Assembly: GCA_020052895.1 (NCBI GenBank)
Contig: JAGVOE010000038.1
Coordinates: 1 to 31,919 of the forward strand
Direction: 5' to 3'
Length of the DNA: 31,919 bases
Origin: Candidatus Woesebacteria bacterium
Lineage (GTDB): Bacteria > Patescibacteriota > Microgenomatia > UBA1400 > MFAQ01
Shown here piece by piece: positions 6,876-15,478 of this stretch (position 1 is its first letter; each line of letters starts with the position of its first letter). The notes below the pieces were generated by a model that worked only from the letters and a program-made list of their open reading frames with translations, was not told the DNA's origin and searched no databases. The position numbers and the translations under genes are program-made.

Positions 6876-9800
6876 ATGATAAAACAAACCAAACGCGAAG
6901 ATTGGGGCAATATTGCCTCTAAGTTACCAGAGTCCAATCTAGCTCAAACCCAGCTAGACTCATACAAACAATTTCTCGAAGAAGGCATCCGTGAATCATT
7001 ACTAGAGCTCAACCCCATCAAAGACTTTACCGGTAAAGTCTTTGAATTTGAATTTTTAAGCAATCGCGTTGGGTTACCCAAGTTTTCTCCCAAGCAAGCC
7101 ATCGAAAAAGGTGTCACCTTTGAAGCTCCTCTCTGGGCCACCGTCAAGCTCACCAATCTCCACTCCGCCGCTACCCAACAGCAAGAAATCTTCCTGGGCG
7201 ATATCCCTATGATGACCTCTATTGGCACCTTTATTATTAATGGTGTCGAGCGTGTTGTCGTCAATCAGCTTGTTCGTTCACCTGGTGCCTACTTTACTCG
7301 AGAAATCGATCCTCACTCTGGTCGAGCCATCCACCAAGCCGAAGTTCGCCCCATGAGAGGTTCTTGGCTGGAGTTTATTGTCAGTCGTAATGACCACATC
7401 TCCGTTCGCATTGACCGGCACCGCAAGGTATCTGCTACCACCCTTATTCGTGCTCTTGGTTTTAGTACCAACGAAGAAATTCTAGCTCTCTTCGCCGACG
7501 TCGACACCGACAAGGAGCACAACTACATCTCCACCACTCTTCTCAAAGACTCCACTACCAGCACCGAAGAGGCCCTCCTCGAGTTCTATCAAAAGGTCCG
7601 TCCTGGTGAGCCAGCTGTTTTGGAAAATGCCAAAGCCCTCCTCCACCAAATGTTTTTCGACCCTCGCCGCTACAACTTGGGACTAGTCGGCCGTTACAAG
7701 ATGAATCGTAAGCTAGGCCTTCACACCCCCATCGACAAACAGCATATTACCCTCACCACCGAAGACTTTGTCGGCTCCGTTAAGTACCTTATTGGCCTTC
7801 AAAATGGTCAGGGTAAAACTGACGACATCGATCACTTGGCCAATCGCCGTCTGCGCTGTGTAGGTGAACTGGTCAACCAAACTTCCTTCAAGGCCGGTCT
7901 TCTCAGATTAGAGCGCTCCATCAAGGAAAAAATGTCTCTCGCCAAGCCAGACGAGCTCCCCACTCCCGCGGCCTTCGTCAATCCTCGTCCCATCATCTCC
8001 GCCATCACCGAGTTTTTTCGCCGTAACCGTCTGTCTTCTATTCTCGATCAAGTGAACCCTCTTTCCGAGATCGACAATCTTCGTCGTATCTCCGTTATGG
8101 GACCTGGCGGTATTACCCGTGAGCGCGCCAGTTTCTCTATGCGTGATATTCACTCTTCGCAGTACTCCCGTATCTGTCCGGTTCGCTCTCCCGAAGGGCC
8201 AAACATCGGCCTCGTAACCTATCTGGCTCTCTACTCTCGTATCAACGACTACGGTTTTCTTGAAGCTCCTTATCTCACGGTCACCAAAGTCAAAAAAAAC
8301 GGCCAGGACATCTATAAAATTAGCGACCAAGCAGTTTACCTAGCCGCTGACGACGAAGAAGATGCTTATATTACTCACGCCGGTATCGAGAGAAATGGCG
8401 ACATCATTACCCAAAAATGGGTACCAGTCCGTTATGCTGGTAAGTTTATTGAAGCAGATATCGACAAAGTTCAGTACATCGATGTTATTCCTCGTCAAGT
8501 CGTTGGTACTTCAGCCTCTTTAATCCCCTTTATTCAGCAAGACGAAGGCACTCGTGCTCTCATGGGTACCCATCACCTTACTCAGGCTCTACCTCTGGTC
8601 AAGTCCACCGCCCCTATTGTGGGTACCGGTATGGAGGCCATTACCGCCGCCGGTATGGGCTGGGTTGTTTCCTCTGAATTCAACGGTGAAGTAATCTCTG
8701 TCGACGGCAATCACATCAGTCTCCAGCTTTCTGCCAAAGACGCCGCCACCGCCGCTTCACACCTTTCTCCTTACGACTACGGCTTTGTCGAAATCAATAA
8801 AGACATCGTTACCTATCATCTTCGCAAATATCACAACTCTTCCCAGGACACCTGTTACAACCAGCACCCCTTAGTCGACGTTGGTGACAAAATCAAAGTG
8901 GGTGATGTCATCATCAATGGTCCTGCTTCCGAAAATGGTGAACTCGCTCTCGGTCAAAATCTTTTAATCGCCTACGCCGCCTTTGAAGGTCTCGGTTACG
9001 AAGACGCCATCGTTGTTTCCGATCGCTGTGTTCGCGAAGACCTTTTGTCTTCGGTCCACATTCATGAGCACACTTGTGATGTCATGGACACCAAGCTTGG
9101 CGCCGAAGAGCTAACCAGAGACATCCCCAACGTTGCTGAAAACGATCTTCGTAATCTGGGTGAGGATGGCACTATTGCTATCGGTTCTACCGTCGGCCCC
9201 AACGATATTCTAGTCGGTAAAATTGCTCCCAAGGGCGAGACTGATCTCACTGCCGAAGAGCGTTTGCTCCGTGCCATTTTTGGCGAAAAAGCTCGAGAAG
9301 TTCGAGATACCTCCCTTCGCATGCCTCATGGTGAGCAGGGGACTGTCGTCTCTGTCCGCATTCTTAGTCGCGAAGCTGGAGATGAGCTCGATGCCGGGGT
9401 TATCCAACAGATCAAAATCAAGGTTGCCCAGCTCAGAAAAATCACCGTCGGTGACAAAGTCGCTGGTCGCCATGGAAACAAAGGTGTTATCTCCAAGATC
9501 GTCTCCGATGCTGATATGCCTCATCTTGAAGACGGCCGTCCCATCGATGTCATCATTTCTCCACTTTCCGTTCTGGCTCGTATGAACCTGGGTCAGCTCT
9601 TGGAGGCTCAGCTGGCTTTAGCTGGAGAAAAGCTTGGTAAAAGATATTCTGTACCGGTCTTCGAAAATGTTAGTGAGGCTAAATTAAACCAGGCTTTAAT
9701 CGAGGCTGGACTGCCGGTAAACGGCAAGGCTCAGCTTTATGATGGCCGTACTGGCGAACCTTTCGGTCAAGAAACTGCTGTGGGAGTTAGTTACATTCTC

Positions 9801-10331
9801 AAACTCAATCACATGGTTGAGGACAAGACCCACGCTCGCTCGATTGGACCTTACTCCCTCGTTACCCAACAGCCTCTAGGTGGTAAAGCTCAAATGGGTG
9901 GTCAGCGTCTGGGTGAAATGGAAGTTTGGGCCCTCGAAGCGCACAAAGCGGCCTATACGCTCCAGGAAATGCTTACCCTCAAGTCCGACGACGTTGTCGG
10001 TCGATCCAAGGCTTTTGAAGCCATCGTTAAGGGTGAAACCATTCCGATGTCCTCCATTCCTGAATCATTCAAGGTCCTTGTCAAAGAGCTAAACTCTCTC
10101 TGTCTCGCCGTCACCCCAACTGGTCAGGTGGTAGCTCAGGTCGACGAATCTCTGCCAGTCAAGCCAGACATCGCCGCCGAGATTGCCGAAGCTACTAGTA
10201 TGTCCGACGAGCTCAAAGCCACTAGTTTTGAGGAAGAGGATGATACTGGTGGAAATGAAGCCGATGAGGTCGACGAAGAGTCTGCCGAAGCTGGCGATCC
10301 TACACCAGATATAGAAGCCATCAGCAATTAA
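6876..10331 (+). CDS. rpoB: DNA-directed RNA polymerase subunit beta
   Basis: This is the beta subunit of RNA polymerase, forming half of the active-site cleft. The product is 1151 residues (E. coli 1342), short in the lineage-specific insertions. The start ATG at 6876 gives MIKQTKREDWGN; an in-frame GTG at 6810 would add 22 residues with no family resemblance. Recognised blocks are GTFIINGVERVVVNQLVRSPG, the rifampicin-region NRLSSILDQVNPLSEI then GPGGITRERASF, RSPEGPNIGL, the GDKVAGRHGNKG element, and the C-terminal GGKAQMGGQRLGEMEVWALEA that contacts beta-prime. The tail from about 1100 on is very acidic. The rifampicin pocket carries Ser where E. coli has Gln513 (codon 8037) and Asn where it has His526 (codon 8076). 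rpoC follows after 21 bases. Confidence 0.98.
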   Translation: MIKQTKREDWGNIASKLPESNLAQTQLDSYKQFLEEGIRESLLELNPIKDFTGKVFEFEFLSNRVGLPKFSPKQAIEKGVTFEAPLWATVKLTNLHSAATQQQEIFLGDIPMMTSIGTFIINGVERVVVNQLVRSPGAYFTREIDPHSGRAIHQAEVRPMRGSWLEFIVSRNDHISVRIDRHRKVSATTLIRALGFSTNEEILALFADVDTDKEHNYISTTLLKDSTTSTEEALLEFYQKVRPGEPAVLENAKALLHQMFFDPRRYNLGLVGRYKMNRKLGLHTPIDKQHITLTTEDFVGSVKYLIGLQNGQGKTDDIDHLANRRLRCVGELVNQTSFKAGLLRLERSIKEKMSLAKPDELPTPAAFVNPRPIISAITEFFRRNRLSSILDQVNPLSEIDNLRRISVMGPGGITRERASFSMRDIHSSQYSRICPVRSPEGPNIGLVTYLALYSRINDYGFLEAPYLTVTKVKKNGQDIYKISDQAVYLAADDEEDAYITHAGIERNGDIITQKWVPVRYAGKFIEADIDKVQYIDVIPRQVVGTSASLIPFIQQDEGTRALMGTHHLTQALPLVKSTAPIVGTGMEAITAAGMGWVVSSEFNGEVISVDGNHISLQLSAKDAATAASHLSPYDYGFVEINKDIVTYHLRKYHNSSQDTCYNQHPLVDVGDKIKVGDVIINGPASENGELALGQNLLIAYAAFEGLGYEDAIVVSDRCVREDLLSSVHIHEHTCDVMDTKLGAEELTRDIPNVAENDLRNLGEDGTIAIGSTVGPNDILVGKIAPKGETDLTAEERLLRAIFGEKAREVRDTSLRMPHGEQGTVVSVRILSREAGDELDAGVIQQIKIKVAQLRKITVGDKVAGRHGNKGVISKIVSDADMPHLEDGRPIDVIISPLSVLARMNLGQLLEAQLALAGEKLGKRYSVPVFENVSEAKLNQALIEAGLPVNGKAQLYDGRTGEPFGQETAVGVSYILKLNHMVEDKTHARSIGPYSLVTQQPLGGKAQMGGQRLGEMEVWALEAHKAAYTLQEMLTLKSDDVVGRSKAFEAIVKGETIPMSSIPESFKVLVKELNSLCLAVTPTGQVVAQVDESLPVKPDIAAEIAEATSMSDELKATSFEEEDDTGGNEADEVDEESAEAGDPTPDIEAISN

Positions 10332-10352
10332 ACACACCTAACACACACAATC

Positions 10353-13300
10353 ATGAACAACATAGTCGACTTCTCCGGTTTACAGATCAAGCTCGCCAGT
10401 CCAGAAGATATTCGCAGTTGGTCGTACGGCTTGGTCACCAAGCCCGAAACTATCAACTACCGTACTCAAAAACCAGAAAAAGATGGTCTTTTCTGTGAGC
10501 GAATCTTCGGACCTACCAAAGACTGGGAGTGTTACTGCGGAAAGTACAAAAGAGTTCGCTTCAAGGGCATTGTCTGTGACAAATGTGGTGTGGAAGTCAC
10601 TCTTAGTCGTGTGCGTCGTGAACGTATGGCTCACATCGATCTTTCCGCTCCGGTTGCTCATGTCTGGTTTTTCAAAGGTGCTCCTAGTAAACTTTCTTTA
10701 CTTCTAGACATCTCTCCCAAAGCACTTACCTCCGTCATCTACTTCAGTAAATACCTCATCATGTCCGTCGACGAAGGTGGCCGAGAGGATGCTCTAAAAA
10801 GCGTCGAGAATCAAAAAGAAATCAAGCTCAATGAAGTCCGTGCCAACTTTGACAAGCAGATCGAAGACATCAAGTCTCAAGGCGAAGCCGAGATCAAGGA
10901 ACTAAAGAAAAAAATCAAGGTCAAGGACGAGTTAGAATTAAAGTCCGAAAATCTCAAAGTCGAGTACAAACAAAAGGTTGCCAATCTCAGAGAACAAATG
11001 GTGGTTGAGCTGGCTTTTACCGAGGAAATCTACAGCAAACTTTCCTCTCTCCTCGAAAGAATCAACGCCAACTCTCTGGTCTCAGACTCCGAGTACGCCA
11101 AGCTAGAAGAGTACGGCTTGGTCAGCTGGATCGAGGCTGGTATGGGCTCAGAAGCTCTTCTCGAAGCACTCCGGAAAATAAATCTAGAAGAACTAGCCGC
11201 CAAGCTAAAGGTGGACATGGGTAGTTCCTCAGAAGCCAAAAGGCTTAGAGCCACCAAACGTCTTCAGGTCGTCCGTGGTCTCTCCGATGCCAAGATCAAA
11301 CCGGAGTGGATGATCGTTCAGACACTACCTGTTATTCCTCCAGATCTTCGTCCCATGGTTCAGCTTTCCGGTGGCCGTTTCGCCGCTTCCGATCTCAACG
11401 ATTTATATCGCCGAGTCATCAACCGCAACAACCGTCTCAAACACCTCATCGACCTTGGTGCTCCGGAAATTATTCTGAGAAATGAAAAAAGAATGCTTCA
11501 AGAGTCAGTAGATTCTCTCATCGACTCTTCCCAAGCTCGCTCTACCCGTCGTTCTCGCACCGGCAAGACCCTCAAGTCTCTTTCCGACATGCTCCGAGGC
11601 AAGCAGGGTCGCTTCCGTCAAAACCTTTTGGGCAAGCGGGTTGACTACTCCGGTCGCTCGGTTATCGTCGTTGGTCCAGAGCTCAAACTTAATCAATGTG
11701 GTCTACCCAAAGACATGGCTCTAGAAATGTTTAAGCCTTTTGTTTTGCACGAGATCATCAAGCAAGATCTAGCCCCCAATGTCAAAGCCGCCAAAGCCCT
11801 CATTGAAAAGCGTCAGCCTGAAGTTTTTGATATTCTCGAAAAAATTACCAAAAAGCATCCGGTGCTTCTGAACCGTGCTCCGACTCTACACAAGCTTTCT
11901 ATCCAGGCTTTCTGGCCGGTCTTGGTCGATGGTGCCGCTATCCGTCTTCACCCGGTCGTTTGTACCGGTTTCAACGCCGACTTTGACGGAGATCAAATGG
12001 CTGTTCACGTACCGCTCACCAAAAAGTCTATTCAGGAAGCCAAAAACCACATGCTGCCTCAATACAACTTAGTCAAGCCTTCGGCTGGCAATCCTGTCTC
12101 TATTCCGGACTCCAAGGAGATGGCTATTGGTGTTTACTATCTCACCTCTATCGATCCCAAACTGTCCCATTACAGTCTGCCTTTTTCTTCTCCCACCGAG
12201 GCCATTACCGCTTCGCAGACCGGTGCCGTCAATGTTCGCCAGCCCATCTCGGTCAGACTTAGTTTGGACAGCAAAGAACTAACCGAAACCACCGTCGGTC
12301 GTATTATCTTTAACAAAATTCTCCCCAAAGAGTGGAAGTTTATCAATCACAATCTTCCTCGGAAGGAAATTTCCGCCCTTTTCCATCGCGCCATTCGTGA
12401 GCTCGACCTCAAAAGAGTGGTAAGACTCATCGACGGCGTCAAAGATATCGGCTTCCATTACTCCACCGTTTCTGGTCTTTCCTTTGCCATTACTGACAAC
12501 GAAATGTACTCCGGCAAAACCGCCTTTATCGAAGGTGGAAACCAAAAAGCCAAAGAGATTGAAGAGAACTACAACACCGGTTTGATCACCAATGAGGAAA
12601 GAAGAAAACTAACCATCCAGATGTGGATGGACACTGCCGACGAACTGGCTGAGAAAACCTGGCAAGAGTTTTCCGAGGACAACCCAGTCCGCTTAATTAT
12701 CGACACTGGTATGGGTCGGATTACCCAAAATACTATTAAGCAGCTATCGGCTATGCGTGGTATCAACGTCGACCCATTAGGAAACATGATCGAGTTGCCT
12801 ACCAAAGGTAACTTCCGTGAAGGTTTGTCCATTTTTGAGTACGTTTCTTCCATTAGAAGTTCTCGCAAGGGTCTGACCGATACCGCTCTTCGTACCGCCG
12901 ATGCTGGTTATCTAACGCGCCGCCTAGTTGACGTCAGTCACGATGCCATTATTCGTGCCGATGACTGTGGTACTGAAGAGTTCCACACCATCTCCGCCGA
13001 AGGTCCCCGTGGCAAAGTCTTCGAAAAGACCATCACTTCTCGTTACTCAGCCAAGAAAGTTGTCGCTCCGGAAACTCGCAAGGTCTTGGTTGGCGCCGGT
13101 GAAATTATTACCGAAGACATTGCTAGTGCCATCGTCAAGTCCGGTATCAAGGAGATCGAAATTCGCTCTCCGCTTACCTGTAAGATGCGCTTTGGTCTCT
13201 GTGCCAAGTGCTACGGTATCAATCTAGCCAACAATGCCCCGGCAGTCATTGGTGACCCGGTTGGTGTCACCGCAGCTCAGTCCATTGGTGAGCCTGGAAC

Positions 13301-14060
13301 CCAGCTGACAATGCGCACCAAACACTCTGGTGGTGTTGCTGGTATCGATGTCACTCAAGGCCTACCCCGGGTGACCGAGCTTTTCGAAGTTCGTATGCCC
13401 AAACTGGTTGCTCCTATTGCTGAGATTTCCGGTAAGGTTAAAGTGGTCGAAACCGACAATGGTAATTTAATTACCATCACTCCTCCAGGTAAAAAAGAAG
13501 ATCGTAAAGAATACCTCATTGCTCTAGCCATGCCTCTCAAGGTGGAAGACGGTGACCTAATCTCGGTCGGTACTCAGCTGGCCGCCGGCGGTGTCGATAT
13601 TAGAGAACTTCTCAAGATCAAAGGTTTGAGAGCCGCTCAGAACTACCTCATTGCCGAGATTCAGTCTATCTACGAGTCTCAAGGCATCAGTATTCACGAC
13701 AAACACTTTGAAGTCATTACTCGTAAGATGTGTGACTACGTCCGCATCGACTCCGTTGGTGACTCCAGCCTGGTAGCCGGAGATGTCATCAGTCGAGGCA
13801 GTTACGAAATGGCCAACGAAGCCGTTATCGCTCAGGGTGGAGAACCAGCTACTGCAACCAATCTTATTCTTGGTACTATTCGAGCCGCTTTGCACACCGA
13901 TAGTTGGCTTTCAGCTGCTTCCTTCCAAGACACTACCAGCGTCTTGACCGACTCTGCAGTTCAGGGCAGGATTGATCACTTAGTAGGTCTCAAAGAGAAC
14001 GTTATCATTGGTCGCTTGGTTCCCACCAGCAAACTTCGTGCCAGAATCGAAAATATCTGA
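10353..14060 (+). CDS. rpoC: DNA-directed RNA polymerase subunit beta-prime
   Basis: This subunit carries the catalytic magnesium site of RNA polymerase. The protein has 1235 residues. In order: an N-terminal zinc site (Cys60, Cys62, Cys75, Cys78 in CYCGKYKRV...CDKCG), a Lys/Glu-rich coiled coil at about 150-235, the RPMVQLSGGRFAASDLNDLYRRVI region, the catalytic NADFDGDQM at 541-549 with three metal-binding Asp residues, the SIGEPGTQLTMRTKHSGG trigger-loop region, and a second zinc site (Cys near 871, then CKMRFGLCAKC near 943-953). The N-terminal helical insert is longer than in minimal beta-prime chains. The ATG at 10353 is preceded by a G-free A/C tract (ACACACCTAACACACACAATC, one stretch read in parts) and no SD. 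It ends in TGA, showing TGA is a stop here. Confidence 0.98.
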   Translation: MNNIVDFSGLQIKLASPEDIRSWSYGLVTKPETINYRTQKPEKDGLFCERIFGPTKDWECYCGKYKRVRFKGIVCDKCGVEVTLSRVRRERMAHIDLSAPVAHVWFFKGAPSKLSLLLDISPKALTSVIYFSKYLIMSVDEGGREDALKSVENQKEIKLNEVRANFDKQIEDIKSQGEAEIKELKKKIKVKDELELKSENLKVEYKQKVANLREQMVVELAFTEEIYSKLSSLLERINANSLVSDSEYAKLEEYGLVSWIEAGMGSEALLEALRKINLEELAAKLKVDMGSSSEAKRLRATKRLQVVRGLSDAKIKPEWMIVQTLPVIPPDLRPMVQLSGGRFAASDLNDLYRRVINRNNRLKHLIDLGAPEIILRNEKRMLQESVDSLIDSSQARSTRRSRTGKTLKSLSDMLRGKQGRFRQNLLGKRVDYSGRSVIVVGPELKLNQCGLPKDMALEMFKPFVLHEIIKQDLAPNVKAAKALIEKRQPEVFDILEKITKKHPVLLNRAPTLHKLSIQAFWPVLVDGAAIRLHPVVCTGFNADFDGDQMAVHVPLTKKSIQEAKNHMLPQYNLVKPSAGNPVSIPDSKEMAIGVYYLTSIDPKLSHYSLPFSSPTEAITASQTGAVNVRQPISVRLSLDSKELTETTVGRIIFNKILPKEWKFINHNLPRKEISALFHRAIRELDLKRVVRLIDGVKDIGFHYSTVSGLSFAITDNEMYSGKTAFIEGGNQKAKEIEENYNTGLITNEERRKLTIQMWMDTADELAEKTWQEFSEDNPVRLIIDTGMGRITQNTIKQLSAMRGINVDPLGNMIELPTKGNFREGLSIFEYVSSIRSSRKGLTDTALRTADAGYLTRRLVDVSHDAIIRADDCGTEEFHTISAEGPRGKVFEKTITSRYSAKKVVAPETRKVLVGAGEIITEDIASAIVKSGIKEIEIRSPLTCKMRFGLCAKCYGINLANNAPAVIGDPVGVTAAQSIGEPGTQLTMRTKHSGGVAGIDVTQGLPRVTELFEVRMPKLVAPIAEISGKVKVVETDNGNLITITPPGKKEDRKEYLIALAMPLKVEDGDLISVGTQLAAGGVDIRELLKIKGLRAAQNYLIAEIQSIYESQGISIHDKHFEVITRKMCDYVRIDSVGDSSLVAGDVISRGSYEMANEAVIAQGGEPATATNLILGTIRAALHTDSWLSAASFQDTTSVLTDSAVQGRIDHLVGLKENVIIGRLVPTSKLRARIENI

Positions 14061-14066
14061 TAAAAT
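14058..14066 (+). promoter_or_regulatory. Possible extended -10 box before rpsL
   Basis: TGATAAAAT overlaps the rpoC stop and lies 13 bases before the rpsL ATG. It matches an extended -10 (TGn-TAAAAT). It could add a promoter for rpsL-rpsG, but the overlap with the stop codon could also be chance. Confidence 0.35.
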
Positions 14067-14079
14067 ACACCTCTCAACC

Positions 14080-14502
14080 ATGCCTACTACCAATCAACTA
14101 ATCAAACACGGCCGCCTCAGAAACGCCCGCAAAGTCAAAACCACAGCTCTCCGTAAGAGTTTCAACTCGGTCAAGCGTCGCATGGTGGCTACTATGAGTC
14201 CTCAAAAAGCCGGTGTTTGTCTCCAGGTCAAGACCATGACTCCCAAAAAGCCAAACTCCGCCCTGCGCAAGATCGCCCGTGTCCGACTGAGTAACAAGCA
14301 AGAAGTCACCGCTTATATCATGGGTGAAGGCCACAACTTGGCTGAGCACAGCATTGTCCTTCTTCGTGGTGGTCGAGTTCGAGATCTTCCTGGTGTCAAG
14401 TTTCACATTATTCGTGGTAGGCTCGACACCGCCGGCATCGAAAAGCGCCGCTCTTCTCGTAGTAAATACGGTACCAAACGCCCCTCAGCAGCCAAAAAAT
14501 AA
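14080..14502 (+). CDS. rpsL: Ribosomal protein S12
   Basis: S12 sits at the decoding centre of the 30S subunit. The 140-residue protein has the family blocks TTNQLIKHGR, TPKKPNSALRK, MGEGHNLAEHS, RGGRVRDLPGVKFH and RSKYGTKRP. The start at 14080 gives the standard MPTTNQL; an in-frame ATG at 14008 inside rpoC is rejected. Compared with E. coli (124 residues) it carries an insertion around residues 20-35. The Lys at the position of E. coli Lys87 is Arg (codon 14380-14382), a change linked to streptomycin resistance in other bacteria, whereas the two Lys of TPKK are kept. It follows rpoC after 19 bases with a G-free spacer and no SD. Confidence 0.97.
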   Translation: MPTTNQLIKHGRLRNARKVKTTALRKSFNSVKRRMVATMSPQKAGVCLQVKTMTPKKPNSALRKIARVRLSNKQEVTAYIMGEGHNLAEHSIVLLRGGRVRDLPGVKFHIIRGRLDTAGIEKRRSSRSKYGTKRPSAAKK

Positions 14503-14505
14503 TCT

Positions 14506-14982
14506 ATGAGATCAAAGAAAACCCCTCCCAAAAAAGTCCAGTTTGACCCCATCTACGGTAGCCCTCTCGTCGCCAAGCTCATCAATGGTGTTATGGAGGA
14601 TGGCAAAAAGTCCGTCGTCGCCAAGCATGTCTATCGAGCCATCGACATCGTCGCTGAACAAACCAAAAAAGACGGTCTTGAGTACTTACACGAAGCTCTG
14701 GAAAACATCAAGCCCACCATCGAAGTCCGCTCCCGTCGTGTCGGCGGTGCTTCATACCAAGTTCCAACGCCTATTCGTCCTGAGCGCCGTGACTCTCTCG
14801 CCATTCGTTGGCTCATAAATGCCGCCAAGGCCAGAGGAGCCAATCCTTACCGTACTTTAGCCGACAAGCTGGCCGCTGAAATCGTTGACGCGCACGAAAA
14901 CGCCGGTTCCGCCATCAAAAAGAAGCTTGATACCCACAAAATGGCTGAAGCGAACCGTGCATTCGCACATTTTAGATGGTAG
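14506..14982 (+). CDS. rpsG: Ribosomal protein S7
   Basis: S7 nucleates assembly of the 30S head and contacts the E site. The 158 residues show MRSKKTPPKK, DPIYGSPLVAKLINGVMEDGKK, ENIKPTIEVRSRRVGGASYQVP and the C-terminal KMAEANRAFAHFRW. It begins three bases after the rpsL stop, so the pair is translated as an operon. In most bacteria fusA follows here; instead the accessory island begins, with dispersed repeats in the first 100 bases after the stop. Confidence 0.97.
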   Translation: MRSKKTPPKKVQFDPIYGSPLVAKLINGVMEDGKKSVVAKHVYRAIDIVAEQTKKDGLEYLHEALENIKPTIEVRSRRVGGASYQVPTPIRPERRDSLAIRWLINAAKARGANPYRTLADKLAAEIVDAHENAGSAIKKKLDTHKMAEANRAFAHFRW

Positions 14983-15000
14983 CATCAACCCTATTCTCCC

Positions 15001-15029
15001 TGTAGGGGCGGACCCCTGTGTCCGCCCGC
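15001..15029. repeat. Palindromic repeat-like element, family C
   Basis: GGGCGGA (15006-15012) pairs with TCCGCCC (15021-15027) across an eight-base loop. The sequence has the look of a dispersed element but only one copy is in the window. There is no T-run, so it is not a standard terminator. It lies directly beside a family B repeat. Confidence 0.5.
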
Positions 15030-15037
15030 AAAAACCT

Positions 15038-15090
15038 CGTCATTGCGAGACCCGCCATGGCGGGTCGTGGCAATCTCACTCCACCCAACC
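15038..15090. repeat. Dispersed palindromic repeat, family B
   Basis: This is the best-preserved copy: CGTCATTGCGA, the perfect 18-base palindrome GACCCGCCATGGCGGGTC (15047-15064), GTGGCAATCT, and the right flank CACTCCACCCAAC. That flank is nearly identical to the one after the family A copy at 31198. Confidence 0.85.
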
Positions 15091-15121
15091 CAAAAGCCCC
15101 TCCACGCGAGCCTTTTTGTAC

Positions 15122-15161
15122 TATAATATCCCTTAGCACATTCCAAATATTTCATAGGAGG
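15122..15161 (+). promoter_or_regulatory. Promoter plus conserved leader with strong SD (copy 1)
   Basis: TATAAT (15122-15127) is followed seven bases later by AGCACATT (15135-15142), at the expected transcription start. The leader ends in AGGAGG (15156-15161), five bases before the GTG at 15167. The same block occurs at 17354 and 17884. Confidence 0.75.
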
Positions 15162-15166
15162 CTACT

Positions 15167-15430
15167 GTGGTACAAAAAAATACGCGTATTATACGGTTAG
15201 ATAAGGAAAGGATTGGTGTTATTCTTGATCCGGTAAAGTTACTGGTCATAAGAAATGAACACTTACTTACCATGGGGACTGTTCCCGAGGACATTTATCC
15301 GATTCACCCAGATGAGTTGGTCCACCTAACTTGGCAGACCAAGGTGATAATTAACGCGGTATTGATTTCTCACGGCCTCAATTCTGAATCTCCATTTCTT
15401 ACCGAATTGGCTCTCAAGACGAATAATTAA
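15167..15430 (+). CDS. Small protein of unknown function (87 residues)
   Basis: No family is recognised. The product begins MVQKNTRIIRLDKERIGVIL and has alternating hydrophobic and charged segments that suggest a small mixed alpha/beta fold. There are no Cys residues, no TM helix and no signal peptide. The GTG start is fixed by AGGAGG five bases upstream, which is exceptional among neighbouring housekeeping genes. It has its own promoter and leader and is followed by a rho-independent terminator at 15451, so it is a single-gene unit. Codon use (TTA, GTA, ATA) differs from the ribosomal genes, hinting at acquisition. It is oriented towards the convergent aminotransferase-like gene. Confidence 0.7.
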   Translation: MVQKNTRIIRLDKERIGVILDPVKLLVIRNEHLLTMGTVPEDIYPIHPDELVHLTWQTKVIINAVLISHGLNSESPFLTELALKTNN

Positions 15431-15450
15431 TCTTTCTAGGTTGTTGAACA

Positions 15451-15478
15451 AACACTCCCTCTTTGGGGGTGTTTTTTT
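15451..15478 (+). terminator. Rho-independent terminator
   Basis: AACACTCCC (15451-15459) pairs with GGGGGTGTT (15465-15473, one G-U pair) across a five-base loop, followed by a run of seven Ts. It ends the small gene and touches the stop codon of the convergent gene at 15477. Confidence 0.85.

Noticed and set aside
7908..8330. 140-codon minus-strand frame inside rpoB
   Set aside because: It is a shadow of a highly conserved rpoB region; no independent start signal or family.
15006..15027. Hairpin after rpsG as a terminator
   Set aside because: There is no T-run; it looks like part of a dispersed repeat.
5478..15090. Family B repeats as a CRISPR array
   Set aside because: The copies are single and kilobases apart, with no regular spacers and no cas genes.
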